From Casuarius casuarius (Eukaryota; Chordata; Aves; Casuariiformes; Casuariidae), in contig PTFA01000403.1 in the NCBI GenBank assembly GCA_003342895.1, positions 436,537 through 500,536 of the forward strand: 64,000 nucleotides of DNA, read 5' to 3'. This document shows, one piece after another, positions 12,010-23,733 of this stretch. Below the pieces are notes generated by a model. It did no database searches. It was given only the letters and a program-made list of their open reading frames with translations, and had not been told where the DNA came from. Position numbers and translations under genes: made by a program. How positions within the stretch are numbered: the first letter of the stretch is position 1; each line of letters starts with the position of its first letter.

Positions 12010-12105
12010 TAATAGTAATTTACATTTATAAAACCTGGAAACATCCCCAAAGGCTTTCCAAAATGATAACACCTCCTTTCTGGTGGCCATTTTATACACA
12101 ATTTA
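12010..12105 (-). mobile_element. Probable MIR-like (amniote CORE-SINE/L2-tail) fragment
   Basis: On the minus strand the order of landmarks fits the 3' part of an amniote MIR-like SINE. There is GTATAAAATGG, then GGAAAGCCTTTGGGGATGTTTC in place of GTAAAGCGCTTTGAGATC, then AGGTTTTATAAATGTAAATTA in place of the GGCGCTATATAAATGTAAA tail. Divergence is high, as expected for an element older than the amniote radiation. A possible extension toward 12190 is too weak to claim. It belongs to the same family as the better copy at 41720. Confidence 0.5.
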
Positions 12106-13610
12106 ATGTTGCATTCTCTACAAGATTTTTAACAAGGTCCAAACAACCTTATCCACGGAGGTAGACAGGAAACAAGGCTGAATATGAAAGATAAGATTTC
12201 TTGCTATATTATTATTCCCGGGCACAGGAGAATGACAGTGGTCCTGGGGTTATGTCCTGAGTTATGGTCCTGAGACTGATCCAGTCACACAGGTTTCAGG
12301 CAAAGGTATCAATTACAGTAGAAAGCATGAGCTTTCTCATGAGGATATGAGCTCCTCATATCCCCATTTCTAAAAGGCTTTAGATACTGGAACTGTACCT
12401 TCCTGTTGCATGCTTGGTGCCTCATGTTGGAGTTACAACGAAAAAGGGTTGCTCTGGAGTTGCTGACTCCCTGCGGACAGCACCTGAGCTTGTCATAGAC
12501 GCAGGAACAAAACCTGACCTAATACTGAATGAGGACAAGTTCTGCATAAGAATGATATGGTTCCGAATTGATCTTTGCATCTTCTTGCACCTTTATATTG
12601 TCACCTTCCATCCTCCTCCTCCTACCCCCACCTCAATTCTAATATGTCACTGTGTCTTCCAAATTTGCTGATTTGTTAGCTCCACAATTCCCACCTCCCT
12701 TACTTTCCATTCTTTTTTCCCTTTGTGTGTTTTCATAGTGTTGGACCACAATCAGAAGCCATGAGGAGAATGACAGCCACTTTGTAAAGAAGTATTCTAT
12801 TTCATTTTCTCATTAGTAAGGGGTTTTAGGCATGCAGGCTGCATTTAATTAGTAAGAAAGAAAATTCAGCTCACTTCTCTCAACTTTTGAATAAGAAGCT
12901 TGAAGAGCTAAATAGCCAGAAGTCATTTGAAAAATGCTCTTGACATCTCAGATGCCATTCACATCATTAACAACAAGGGCTTTCATTTGAAACACTGTAA
13001 GATGAAAAATGCCATCAGTTTATAAACAGTATCTGTGTAACTCGTGAATCTACTAGTGTCTTTCTGTTACTCTTCTATTGCTTCAACCTTATTCTAAATT
13101 AAGGTTCAATTTTTCTCCCAATGACGTCAAGTGAAATCTGCTGAAATAGCTGTAGGCTCCACTAACACATGTAAAGTCTTCAGAAGTTTCATATAAATTC
13201 ATCTCCTAGTCTTCATCTCCTGTTGTGTACATTGTGTGCTATGCCTTGATTTTGCCTCAGATATTGCTGTGATTTTAAAATAGATAAATTGATCTTTCTT
13301 GCTTATTGTTCTGTACACAGCTTCAGCATGAACGGCAGCATACACTGTCAAAATCTTATTATGGATGGAAGGGAACACACCTTACGTATGCAGAGCCAAG
13401 AATTTATCGCTAGCCTAATAAAATAATAACAATCTAATGAAAATGCAGCAGTAATTAATGCAGTTACAAAATGCTAATGCTCATAGTTCAAATTAATACA
13501 GAGAAAAACTCACTGATAATAGCACTCTTGAACGTGTCATACAGGAAAACTTATCTACACCTTTAATGCGTTATGCTCACCTTTCCTGTGTCTCTCTGAT
13601 GCCAGTCTTC
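12106..13610. other. Anonymous DNA with pyrimidine tract and a CRE
   Basis: No recognised gene. It includes a pyrimidine-rich patch around 12598-12640 and a perfect CRE palindrome at 13122-13129, listed separately. Nothing else stands out. Confidence 0.6.
13122..13129. promoter_or_regulatory. Full cAMP-response element palindrome
   Basis: TGACGTCA is the complete CRE bound by CREB/ATF factors. Because it contains a CpG in CpG-poor DNA it is rarer than its length suggests. There is no TATA box or CpG island next to it, so its function is unsupported. Confidence 0.3.
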
Positions 13611-13935
13611 CTCAAACAGAAGGGTGGGGGGTGTCATCAGCATCCCAAATTCTTCCTGAGAGTCTGATGCTGGTGGTGAATTTTCTTATTCCCACCTGCT
13701 CCCTTCCCCTAGCTCCCAGCCAAGGGGTGCCCCCCCGTTAGCAGTTTGCTGGGCAGGGACTGCCTGGGGCCATCAAACCCTTCCCTTGGTGGCACTCACT
13801 GAGCTGAAGCTCAGACAGGCTGGGCAATAGGCACTGGGCCACGAGGTGCCTGTTAAACCCAGCTCACCCCAGCTTGGGACAGGAAAAGCCCAGCCACCAC
13901 CGGAGACCCTGCGTGGGCAGGGCAGTGCAAACAAC
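13611..13935. other. GC-rich patch without CpG enrichment
   Basis: This is the most GC-rich stretch outside the young CR1, standing out sharply from its AT-rich surroundings. It holds a C7 run in GGGGTGCCCCCCCG, repeated GGGCAG/CTGGG words and a 7-bp inverted repeat CTGAGCT-GA-AGCTCAG at 13799-13814. I count only about four CpGs, so it is not a CpG island. It could be a fragment of an unrecognised repeat or a local bias. An open minus-strand frame of 75 codons here starts with GTG and resembles nothing known. Confidence 0.5.
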
Positions 13936-14943
13936 ACACATAAGAAAAATGCATTACTGAGACTTCTAAGTGAGTTATGTAAGGTTTTCTTAAGGGTCAC
14001 CTAGCAACTACTGTTGCCATTTTTTATTTGTGCTGTCTCTAAACACAATGTATGCTTTATAATTCAAGGGTCATTAAATGAGAATAGTATTTTTTTCATT
14101 GGCTATGATAAGAAAAGGATCTGTTTCAAATATAAATGATGGCTATTTATTTTAATTATTGGAGAAATCACTAGAACACTAAGTTGCTCCAATATTCTCT
14201 AAAAGCCTGAAGAAAAACAAAAATACCCAAGTTTATATCTTTCAAAAGTGGAAAGCTGATTGTTGCTAAAGTTAATAGCTAAAAGTAGAAGGCAAAAAAA
14301 CCCAAACCCCTATTCTGTCTTTTAAACCCACTGTCATTAGCTACCTTTTGCAGAGCAGAAGGAGCAGCTTTTCTTCCAACATCAGGCTACTGCCATCAGC
14401 AGATCCAGAAGTTGTAGATATGGGAAATGGCAGGTTATATTCTCTTTTTATCAAGGAATTCACTGGAAGAGAAGATTTACTATGTACAAGCAGTGATGAA
14501 CCTAGAAGACTAAATGAACTCAGACTGAAAAATGAACTAAGTAGGCAGATACTATTTAATTTGGGGGAATTTACCCTCTCTTCACTCTTTTTTTTCTCCT
14601 CCCAGCAAAAATAACCCATCCCACCAAACCATCTTCACCTTCCCTGACTGCAAGATCAATAGGTTTTTGCTACCTATGTAAAAAATACCAAGTTTAATCA
14701 GCCTGTGGCCATGGGAGGAAAATGACAATCTTTCATCAATATAAAAGCAAATACATATAAACTGGCTATGAACACAGATACACTGAAATTAGTAGAAAGT
14801 TTCTAACCTGAAGAGACTTTAGTTTCTAGGACAGTCTTCCAGAATTGGACAAAAGATGACAAAAATGAACTAGTTTTAAAGAGGTGAATGATCAGTCTAT
14901 GGAAAAAATGTACGTTGGCATTGCCCGTAATAGCAGAAGCTAT

Positions 14944-14976
14944 CATTTCAATTCATTTCATTTCATTTCAATTCAT
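14944..14976. repeat. TTTCA/ATTCA pentanucleotide microsatellite
   Basis: About six pentamer units of the form CATTT/CAATT are strung together with interruptions. This is an imperfect pentanucleotide microsatellite and a likely polymorphic locus. Confidence 0.85.
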
Positions 14977-16140
14977 AGACAGTGAAAATTGAAACACATA
15001 ACACAGAAGGTTACTTTTGGCTAGAATTTGGAAAGTATGGTACTTTAACTGAGGACATCTGAAAATAAAAACTGTTTGTCTATCACTGCAGTGAAAATGG
15101 AAATATTTAAGGTGCTCAGCAGAAATCCAGTGATGACTGAGCTATCCTTCAATGAAGTACATTCTCTTATAATCTTCACTCAAAAGACCATTAACAATGT
15201 ACAGTTCACAAGAGGAGATATAATTTACAAACAACTCCTTTCATTTTTCATACAAAATAATGGAGGATATGATATACCTGCCGAGAGAAACACTTGCTAA
15301 CTAGCTGAAAAGCCTGAAAAACCTGAAAAGATTGCCAGATGGGCACTTCCGCATTATTGATGAATTTTTCACAGTCTACCAGTTACAGTACTTCAAACAC
15401 CATTTTTCCTTTGCTGCTCCATGAATTCTCTCTGGAAATGTGATGACAGTGAGTAGATATGCACTAATACTATACAACTTGCTGCTTCTCTTTGGCTAGT
15501 GTTTTTCAGGGATCTTGGTAAGCAGAGTACTCAAGCTAGCACACAAGTATTTGAATAGCCTCATGGTCTTCAACATCAGCTGCACCTACATGAACGGAAA
15601 TTAGATCTCATCAAACTACTTACTACTGTTCACTACTAAGATATCTAGATGGATGAATAATATTAACCCTGTTGAAATGTCCGACTTAAGACATAAACTT
15701 TAGTTTTACTCAATAGGACAAGCAAAAAATTAGTTTTATACAGAATTAATAAGGTATGCGTTAGATGTGCAGATATCTAACTGGTTGATAAAGACATTTT
15801 AAGCTAGCATTCTTAAGAGACAGTCTGGTCTTTCGGGATTGTCACATCCTTCCCTACTGCTCTGCTAATGCTTGTCAGAGATCAGACTAAGAATGAATGT
15901 TCTTTACCCACTGCATAAAAGTGCAGAGAAGATACACTCACTTCTGGGATACAAAAGGAAGCTTATTCTCTTTTTCTGGCTGAGTACTGTGATGTACCCT
16001 AAACACTGTCTGGATTTCCTTCAATTTAAATTAGGGCTTTTGGACCACGGTGTGAAGAATGAAGAAAAGGGAGAAACAGAAGCCTTATTTGATATCATGA
16101 AGCCTGATTTCGTATCATCGAAATTCAGTTAATAACACTT

Positions 16141-16152
16141 CCCCCCCCCCCC
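16141..16152. repeat. C12 homopolymer
   Basis: Twelve consecutive C residues follow AACACTT. This is a low-complexity tract prone to length variation. Confidence 0.95.
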
Positions 16153-19100
16153 AATGCTACAGATAGACACAAGGGTATTACATAGGTCATAAGAAATAGT
16201 AAGCTTATGCTTCCATGAAAATTCAGGACAATCTTCCCAAAGGAAAATGGCCCCTTTTTCCCACTGGCTTGACGTAGTTTTTGTTAGTCTGCCTTCCTGG
16301 CTGAATAGTCTTGCTCTCTACATTACTTCAGGTCATATTCAAAATAACTTGTAAATTACATGAGTTCACTCTTTCCAGAATACGGACTATTGATATGCTT
16401 TATGACCACACAGCACTTTGTAAAATAAGGCCTCAAATTCCTTTGGTTCTTAGACGGTACTGTCTTTAGAACGAATAATAACACTATCAACATTCCTATT
16501 AAATCAATTATTAATTTATATTAATAGTAAGAAAGAGCTACATGATCTGAGAAGTTGTTAATGACTGATACATTCACAGAGCAGTTGGAAAAGCAAGATA
16601 AGCAGCCCCCAGAACTGCTGCATCCAGACTGGTATTGCACAAAGGTGAGAAAAGGCTGACATACCATCTTATTAAAATTTCAGATAGCTCCCAAGAAACT
16701 GTTAAACATGCTTCTAAAGCACCCTGCTCCTTATTGCCTCTATAGCAAATCCAACTATCCTTGGCCTAGCAGGCAACACCTTTTTTTTTTTACTTTTTCT
16801 GTCCATTTACTCAACCTTAAATCCTTGTAGCCTCAGCTCTTCCTCCAACAATCCCTGTCCTTGCTTCAAAAACTGTTTAACAGTCAATGGACTCTTATCT
16901 CCACTGTCAGATCTGGGAAGGTCAATGCTGAAGACTAACTCCCAAATGAGACCTTCTAAAAGCCATCAGCATTTGTGTTCCATAATGCTGTCAGCAGTCC
17001 TGAAACACGCAAATCACACCTCAACCATTCCTAACTTGCTCTTAGTCAAGATCAGCAGCTCAGAGAGAATTTCATGTTTTTTAGGCTGGGCCTGAAACGT
17101 GTATTATTTGTTGATTTCTTAGCTAGGAATTTCTAAAATAGCTACTCTACAAATAATGATGAAGTTGTATTCTCCCCCCCTCCCCGTACACAACTTACTA
17201 ATGGGATTGCAGAAAAGAGCATGACCTCTCATCATACCAATATTTAATCAGGAGATAAACATGGCTTGCTCAGAAAGCCAAGGCTGACAGAATTTTCAGT
17301 GGTTATTTTCTTTGTATTAAAATGACAGTAAAATGATAGTAAAGATAATTTTAGTGTATATTGGTGATACAACAGAAGCTGTGCTTTTCCCCTAGCCCCT
17401 TCATATTCTTCATTCACTTCATACAGGACATGATATTTGTGAGTATCTCAGAGCACCTTTAATTTAAATCTTGTAACTATAAACAGCTATATTTCTCTTT
17501 TTAGCCTCCTGCTATGTTCCTCAAAGAGGTACATATCTCTGGGAATGGTTGCTTTATTAGTGTTAATCATTATCTGTATTACTGTAACTTTCTGAACCTC
17601 TAATTACGGGCCAAGATTGCCCTGTAGAAAATACCAAACAAATACAAAAAGCTCCCAAGCTCCAAACAGCTTCGAGCTAAGTATAAAAAACTATCAATGA
17701 TGACAGACAGAGGAAAATGAGGAGAAAATGAGACATTTTGTCAGCTTGATTCATGCTGATGTCAACACACCAAGAGCTCAATACTTCTAAACAAATTGTG
17801 AGGTGCTCACAGAGCTGGGTATCAGAGAAGGCAGCTGCAGAAGGTACATAAAGACATGGTCAGATACGAGGAGTTACTAGCTTAGTGAGTAAACATTATA
17901 TAGATAGTTCAAGAGAAACAAATCCAAAAAATATCTGAAGCTCATAAAAATACTTAAAACAGTTAAGACATTTTTTCTTTGAAGTCCAGCATTATCTTCC
18001 ATGTTTTCAGCAGTGAATTTAATAGAGATTAATAGCAGAAACAAACAATTCCCATGATACCACAACTTATTCTCTGTGAGAAATGAAGCAGGGAGAATAA
18101 CCCTTGAAGTGATGCATTATTTAAGCACTGACCTGTGCAATGGTAACCAGCAGCCTGACAAATATAAAAAATAGCATAACTTTCTGGGTCATGCTTTACA
18201 GGAAGGATATTCTGAAACACTGCTCTGCAGAATAAGATTGTGGGACCAACAGTGATTGTGTGTGCATTTTGTCCTGGGTCATCTTTGCTTAGCACTCACA
18301 CAAACTTGAAATTACCATTACTGCAGCTTTAGCCAGGAATCACACCATCAGGACAGTGTATTCATGGATCAGCCTTACTAACTGTATTTCTACACCTATG
18401 TATGACCGTACTTAAGCAATCCCATTGCATCCATATCTTTCTTTCAGCTGAGAGCACAGAAGGTTTACTAATCACAGATGGTTAATTCTGTAAGTTAGGC
18501 TGGGTGGCTGAATGCTCTTCATCTTTAGCTCCTCTGGCCCTGCTTTTGCAAAACAACAATTCTGAAGGAAGGAATAAGCAAAAATAGCCTAACGAAATAA
18601 ATCCTACTCCCCTCCTCAAACAAAATGGTATCTCATTCAAAACCACTTCTGCTTTGGAACTTTTTTGGAACATAGTTGGTAGACTGAAAACAAAATATGA
18701 TACACTTGACCTAACTATGCAGAAATCATGCAGTAGGAAAATTCAGGACAGTAGGGAGTTAATTGCACTTGATCATGGTAGTGGTGATACTAGGATAAAA
18801 TACTGAAGGACAACCATACGAACAAACAGATTCAGAAAGAACTGACTTAAGGTCACATTCTTTTTTTTCCTACCTACGTCTTTGGAACAGCACATAGCCT
18901 TGTGCTGAGCAGAAACAGCAAAAGTAGAAAAACAAACAAGTACAGAGAGGGGGAGGAAAGCAAGCATGTTTAGCATGACTTGGCAAAACACAACAAACAT
19001 AGAAAACAGTAACAGGGGAAAGAGAACGGGGAAAGCAAAAGACAAGGAAAATGTCTTATGATAGCAAGGAGACCTTAAGCAGTTGTTCGTCTCTTGTTCC

Positions 19101-21482
19101 ATTGCAAGTAATAGCAAAAGCCTTCCAAAAGCTTTTAAGCCAATGATTCCTCAGCTATCGTACAAATACCACTAATGCTAAAAGATCTCCCAAAATAATT
19201 AATGGCTCTCCACCACAGTCTGCTTCTGTCACTGTGGCTACTAACACTGGCCAAAAAAAACTGTGAAGCTGCGCTTGGTTTCTTATGTTTGAAAATCTAC
19301 AGTTTAAGTAATTTCTGTATGTGGACTGACACTATGAGCATATTAAAGAATATATTATCTCACAGGCATTTTGGAAGATGTGACAGAAGATTTACATTGA
19401 CTTCTACACAGTTGCCTTTTAACAAACATGTTCCATTCAACATGCAGGTTTCTCTCTAATTGGAAGGGATTTTTTTTCTTCTGTATTTCTCCTCTCTTTT
19501 TTTTATGGCAGTTTCTCAATGTAAGTCAAGACAGCACTAGAATTAATAATGGAATATACCTGAAGAAATGACTGGTTTTTTTTTAAAACCAGTTTCCCCA
19601 GGAAATACTATCTTAGTTTGGGAAATTGGCTTTTATACATTGTCATCTTAGCTGGAAAACCCAGAACTACAGAAGTTCACAGTTTTAATCTCCAGTGAAC
19701 TCTCAAAAGGATACTTTATCCAGTGATTTCAACAAACACAGGAATAGTATGTTCTATATCAGTAACATGGGACAGCCTTTGAAATAAAGTATTTTATAGC
19801 AAAGATTTTTTTTGAAGAAAAAGCTCTAGTATTTACACCATTAACTTTCTACAAGCTGTTAATGAGCCATTATTGGCTGTTTAAAGATCTAAATGGTATG
19901 TTTGCCTGTCAGCCATTTCCAGCAGAAAGGAGAAGATCAGATGAGAGAAAGGTTTATGACTTGGTTGTAATGTAAATGATTAAGTGGCCTCAAAAGTAAA
20001 CTGAAGAATTTAATTTCCTTTCAGATTTCTTTCTAAAATAAAGTATTATTTTCTGACAACTGTATCAGAAAAATTGAGCAGCATAAAATTGTGCATTTCA
20101 TCCTGTGGAGGGCACTCTTGGACTATCAGAAAACTAGTGACTTTCAAGGTTGTGCCTTTGATGAAATTTTAAAGGAAAATTAAGATTTGTTTGTTCCATA
20201 CCCACAATGTATTTGGAAGGCAAGACTTGAATAGCCAAGATACTCTTAAAATGGTTTCAGATGCTCTTTATTAAGTGCAGGTAAGCAGTTTCCATAACCT
20301 CAGCACCTGATTGCACGGTCACAGGTAAGTTCAACGAATATAATATTTCACCTGATGGATGAGAAACTAAATCTGATAGGGAAGCAGCAGAGAAATAGTA
20401 TTACAATTCCAGAGTAGTTTATGTTGTATATGATTAAAGCAAGGGTCCTGCAACCAGCTCCTGTCCCAGAAGAGACAGCAAGTGCACTGTCCTATTGGAG
20501 GATGAGTGTCTGACCACATCTCACTTTGTCTGTGTAGGCATTCTGAGATGAAGCTCTCAGTCTGGGGGGATGAGGATGAAGCGAAGCTCAAAACCTGAGC
20601 ACCTGACTCTGAAAACTGACAGTCTTTCTAGCCTCAAGGTTAATGTGCAGTGATGCACCTTTTATGATGTGAAAGGGAGAGACAAAGAATACAAGAAAGA
20701 ATAAATGCAGGTGGCCCTATGTTCTCCCTCTTGCCTAAGTTACAATAAAATATCCTCTATCTGGACGTAGCCATCTTCCTTATCCTGTTCTTGGATGCTA
20801 AAGAAGCAGCACTCAAAGCTAAACAAAATGAAAAGAAGAAGAAACAGACATTTCCACAAACTAAAACAAGAAAAAAAATTTTGGAAAAGTAAATATAGAG
20901 GTGATGAAGGGGAAAACATTTGAACAGAACTGTTCAGTATTGACTGGCAAGCAAGAAGTAGTGACTTCATCCCTGCCTATATTACCCAGGAGAATTCACA
21001 GAGAGTAAGGAGCAGAGAAAATACTGGCCACCAAGGAAAACTCAATATACTCTTTATGTGAACATAATTCTCAAGTCACGTGCTGTAAACTCCTGGGGAA
21101 ACACAGCTAAGTTAAAAGATGTAACATTCAAAGACTGTACCTTCTTTCTTTCTTTATACATACTCACAAATCTGCTTTCTCTTTCCATTTTTCTAACACA
21201 AACATCATCAAATTAAATAGCTACTGAATATTACTATATTGCCATATTCTTTCAGTTCAGGCAAAAGCAGGTAGGTTCTGCTAACAAGTTTTGCTAAGGA
21301 AGGCACGCAGCATTCAGAAGTTACATTCCCTCAGCATAATCTAACCACTGTGACAAACAGAACCACTTACAGGTTAGTAAATGACCACACACTTGTAGCT
21401 ATTTGCTACATCTCAGTGATAAATTTTAATGCCCTGAATAGAGACAGCTTATAATCTATATAAGCAACCTGTAAATCAATAT

Positions 21483-21550
21483 AATAGTAACTAAACAAAA
21501 TTACTATTCATAGTAACAAACAAATATTATTCATAGTAACAAAAATATCT
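21483..21550. repeat. Short tandem repeat, 23 bp period
   Basis: ATTCATAGTAACAAA begins at 21506 and again at 21529. A degenerate partial copy, AATAGTAACTAAACAAAA, comes just before. This is about 2.5 units of an AT-rich local duplication. Confidence 0.8.
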
Positions 21551-23708
21551 TAGGAATAAGTAATGCAGTGAAATTAATGAGTAAGTGTTGTCACCGCAAG
21601 GCATAGTATAAAACAATTTAATAATTAAGACTTCAAGGTCAGGCTGGCAGTAATTGATCAAGGGTTGCACCTTTGTGAAAGCATTGTGAATGAGTATGCT
21701 AAACTTTCTTGCTGCACCAGTCAAACAGAGACATTGCTAGAAGAGTCAAAGCTTGAAATGATAGGTATTCTAGGATGTTACTCCAGGGAAATCCAGGTTC
21801 AGAATCAGAGTAAGTACTTGAAAAATGTACTTACCAGTGACTGTTTATTTGCATTAGATAACTACCAGTTTGTAAGAACCACCAGGTTCGTTTTAAGAGT
21901 AACAGCACTTCCTCCAAATAAGGGTGAGATGTAGTCAAGTTAAAATATCTGTTGTACTACATATTTGTATTCCAAATACAATTTAAATTTAAATGGTCAT
22001 CAAGTCTCATATCTTCAGCAAAATGTATTTCTTACTCTTAGAAGCTCAGCTAAGTCAAATGTGCTGAACAGCTCTCAACAGAAAAGAACTTTGTGGAAGA
22101 ATGGAAAGTAACATTTTACTCAAGGAGAAAATTTTCCTCATAGCCAGCCTGGCAATCAGTTTAAATATATATAACTCAGCAGGAATTTCTTTACTTAAAC
22201 ATCCAACTCCATTCTGCAAGACAATCAAATACTTTTTGATTTTTTATCTACAGCAGTTTCTATCAATACCTCTGATAGAAATTTTCACTTCCATATTGCT
22301 GCTTGCTTCAAACAAATTTTAACTAAAGTGTTTAAGGTGCCCTCACAAGTGTACCAAAAGTATAATCTTCTTGCATTCTATAAAGTAATCATTCTATCAT
22401 TTATTTTTGTGTCCTGTTACCATGAATGAGGGAAAATCTTCTCTCCTTATAAATCTGTAGGTACATGAAATAAAGTCAATGCATTTATCCTTTGTCTGGT
22501 AGATGGCAAAATGCAGTCTACAATATGAACATGATAGCAGAAGGGAGTGGTGTTGCTGCCTGGTCACTGCTGCATCACAATCAAAGCAGCCTACAGTGCT
22601 AACGAAACTACATTCTCCTTTGCTCAGCTAGTGAAAATTTTAGGGGTCTGCCAATTTCTTTTCCACTGGGTCAAATATACTAAGGACAAGGTAGGTCATT
22701 TCAGACCAGAAGATCCCTAAATTGTCCTTCAAATTATGACACCAAGTATCTTCTTGAATGCCAGACTCTCATTCTGGGCCATAGCACTTGTTACTAGGAG
22801 AAGGATCAAAACCAAATTGGCTTAAATCATTTGTGCCAAGACAGATTTTTAGAGAGTTACGTAAGTTCTCACTCCGTAGAAGCTACAAGACACCACTGGC
22901 ACAAATTCTAGCCACATCCATTTGGCAGTATCTGTTCCAACAAATACGAGGTGTTCTATCACTGTTCTTGTACACTGCTTACAGATTTAAGGTGAGAGAC
23001 AGCCACTGCAAGATAATAAAGCACTTAGAAAGATAGTGTAAAGCACTGTACGCCTTCTTTTTTCTGATCAGGCAGGAGCCTATCCATTTTAAATATCAGT
23101 TACAGCACACTCAGAGGTGATGCAGGCTCTCTTCGGCTTTTCACATTTCCCTACAGGTCATAAAAATAGCACATGGCAATCCACCCAACCTACTTTTTTA
23201 TATGAAAAAGCCTTTCACCACCCTGAGCCTATGCCATGAGATGCTCCCTCTGTCAATGTTGAAGAACGGCAGTTCAGAGTTTTCTTGCTTCCTCAAGACT
23301 AATAAAAGTGGCTGCCTGTGTCAGGATTACTACCCATAGCCTGCCGTTATCATGGCCAACTCACACTGAGGAAAAAGGTAGATCCAGTCAATGCCTTTAG
23401 AAAGCATCTGCATTACAAGGAGATCTCTCAGGAAAAGAGGACTGAAGTAGGAAACATCACATTTATTGCTATGAATATGGAGCTCACATTTGCTAGCCTT
23501 TGCTTAGAAAGACCTTGATCTAACTTTGAAGGGAACCTAACAGACACACTTTACACAGCACGTCCAGTCAGTGCCAGCACAAAGATAATAGAGCCACAGA
23601 AACTGGAGATTATCTTTTATGGAGAAAAAAAGAAAGAAAAAGTACATCCAGCTAACAGTGCAGGAGATATGGCATATGAGAACAGTCAGGTGTATAATAC
23701 CCAGCAGC

Positions 23709-23733
23709 AAGTCTGAAGTTTCAGACTTCAGAC
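23709..23733. repeat. Inverted repeat AAGTCTGAA / TTCAGACTT
   Basis: Perfect 9-bp arms at 23709-23717 and 23720-23728 are separated by two bases. A further overlapping CTTCAGAC ends at 23733 and can pair with GTCTGAAG. It forms a small cruciform-capable element with no transcription terminator context. Confidence 0.8.

Larger units (their letters stand above)
13936..20256. other. Anonymous AT-rich DNA with microsatellite
   Basis: No recognised gene. Contents: the TTTCA pentamer array (14944-14976), a C12 run (16141-16152) and a pyrimidine-rich stretch with a T run near 16780-16870. A candidate splice-bounded segment lies at 16581-16644 (AG acceptor, AAAG|GTGAGA donor, open for about 21 codons, unidentified). 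A 9-bp hairpin ACTGGTTTT-TTTT-AAAACCAGT is at 19571-19592. Frames open on both strands at 14341-14619 resemble no family I know. Confidence 0.6.

Noticed and set aside
13773..14000. Minus-strand 75-codon frame with a signal-peptide-like start
   Set aside because: It starts at GTG and has no ATG. Its apparent character comes from the GC-rich patch.
14341..14619. Frames open on both strands
   Set aside because: The minus frame is serine and leucine simple sequence mirroring the plus frame. The plus frame (SRRSSFSSNIRLLPSADPEV start) looked protein-like, but I found no convincing donor and no family match.
22788..23036. Plus-strand frame with RRSYKTPLAQ and a TTTAAG|GTGAGA donor
   Set aside because: The peptide is mildly protein-like, but no credible acceptor opens it and I see no homologue.
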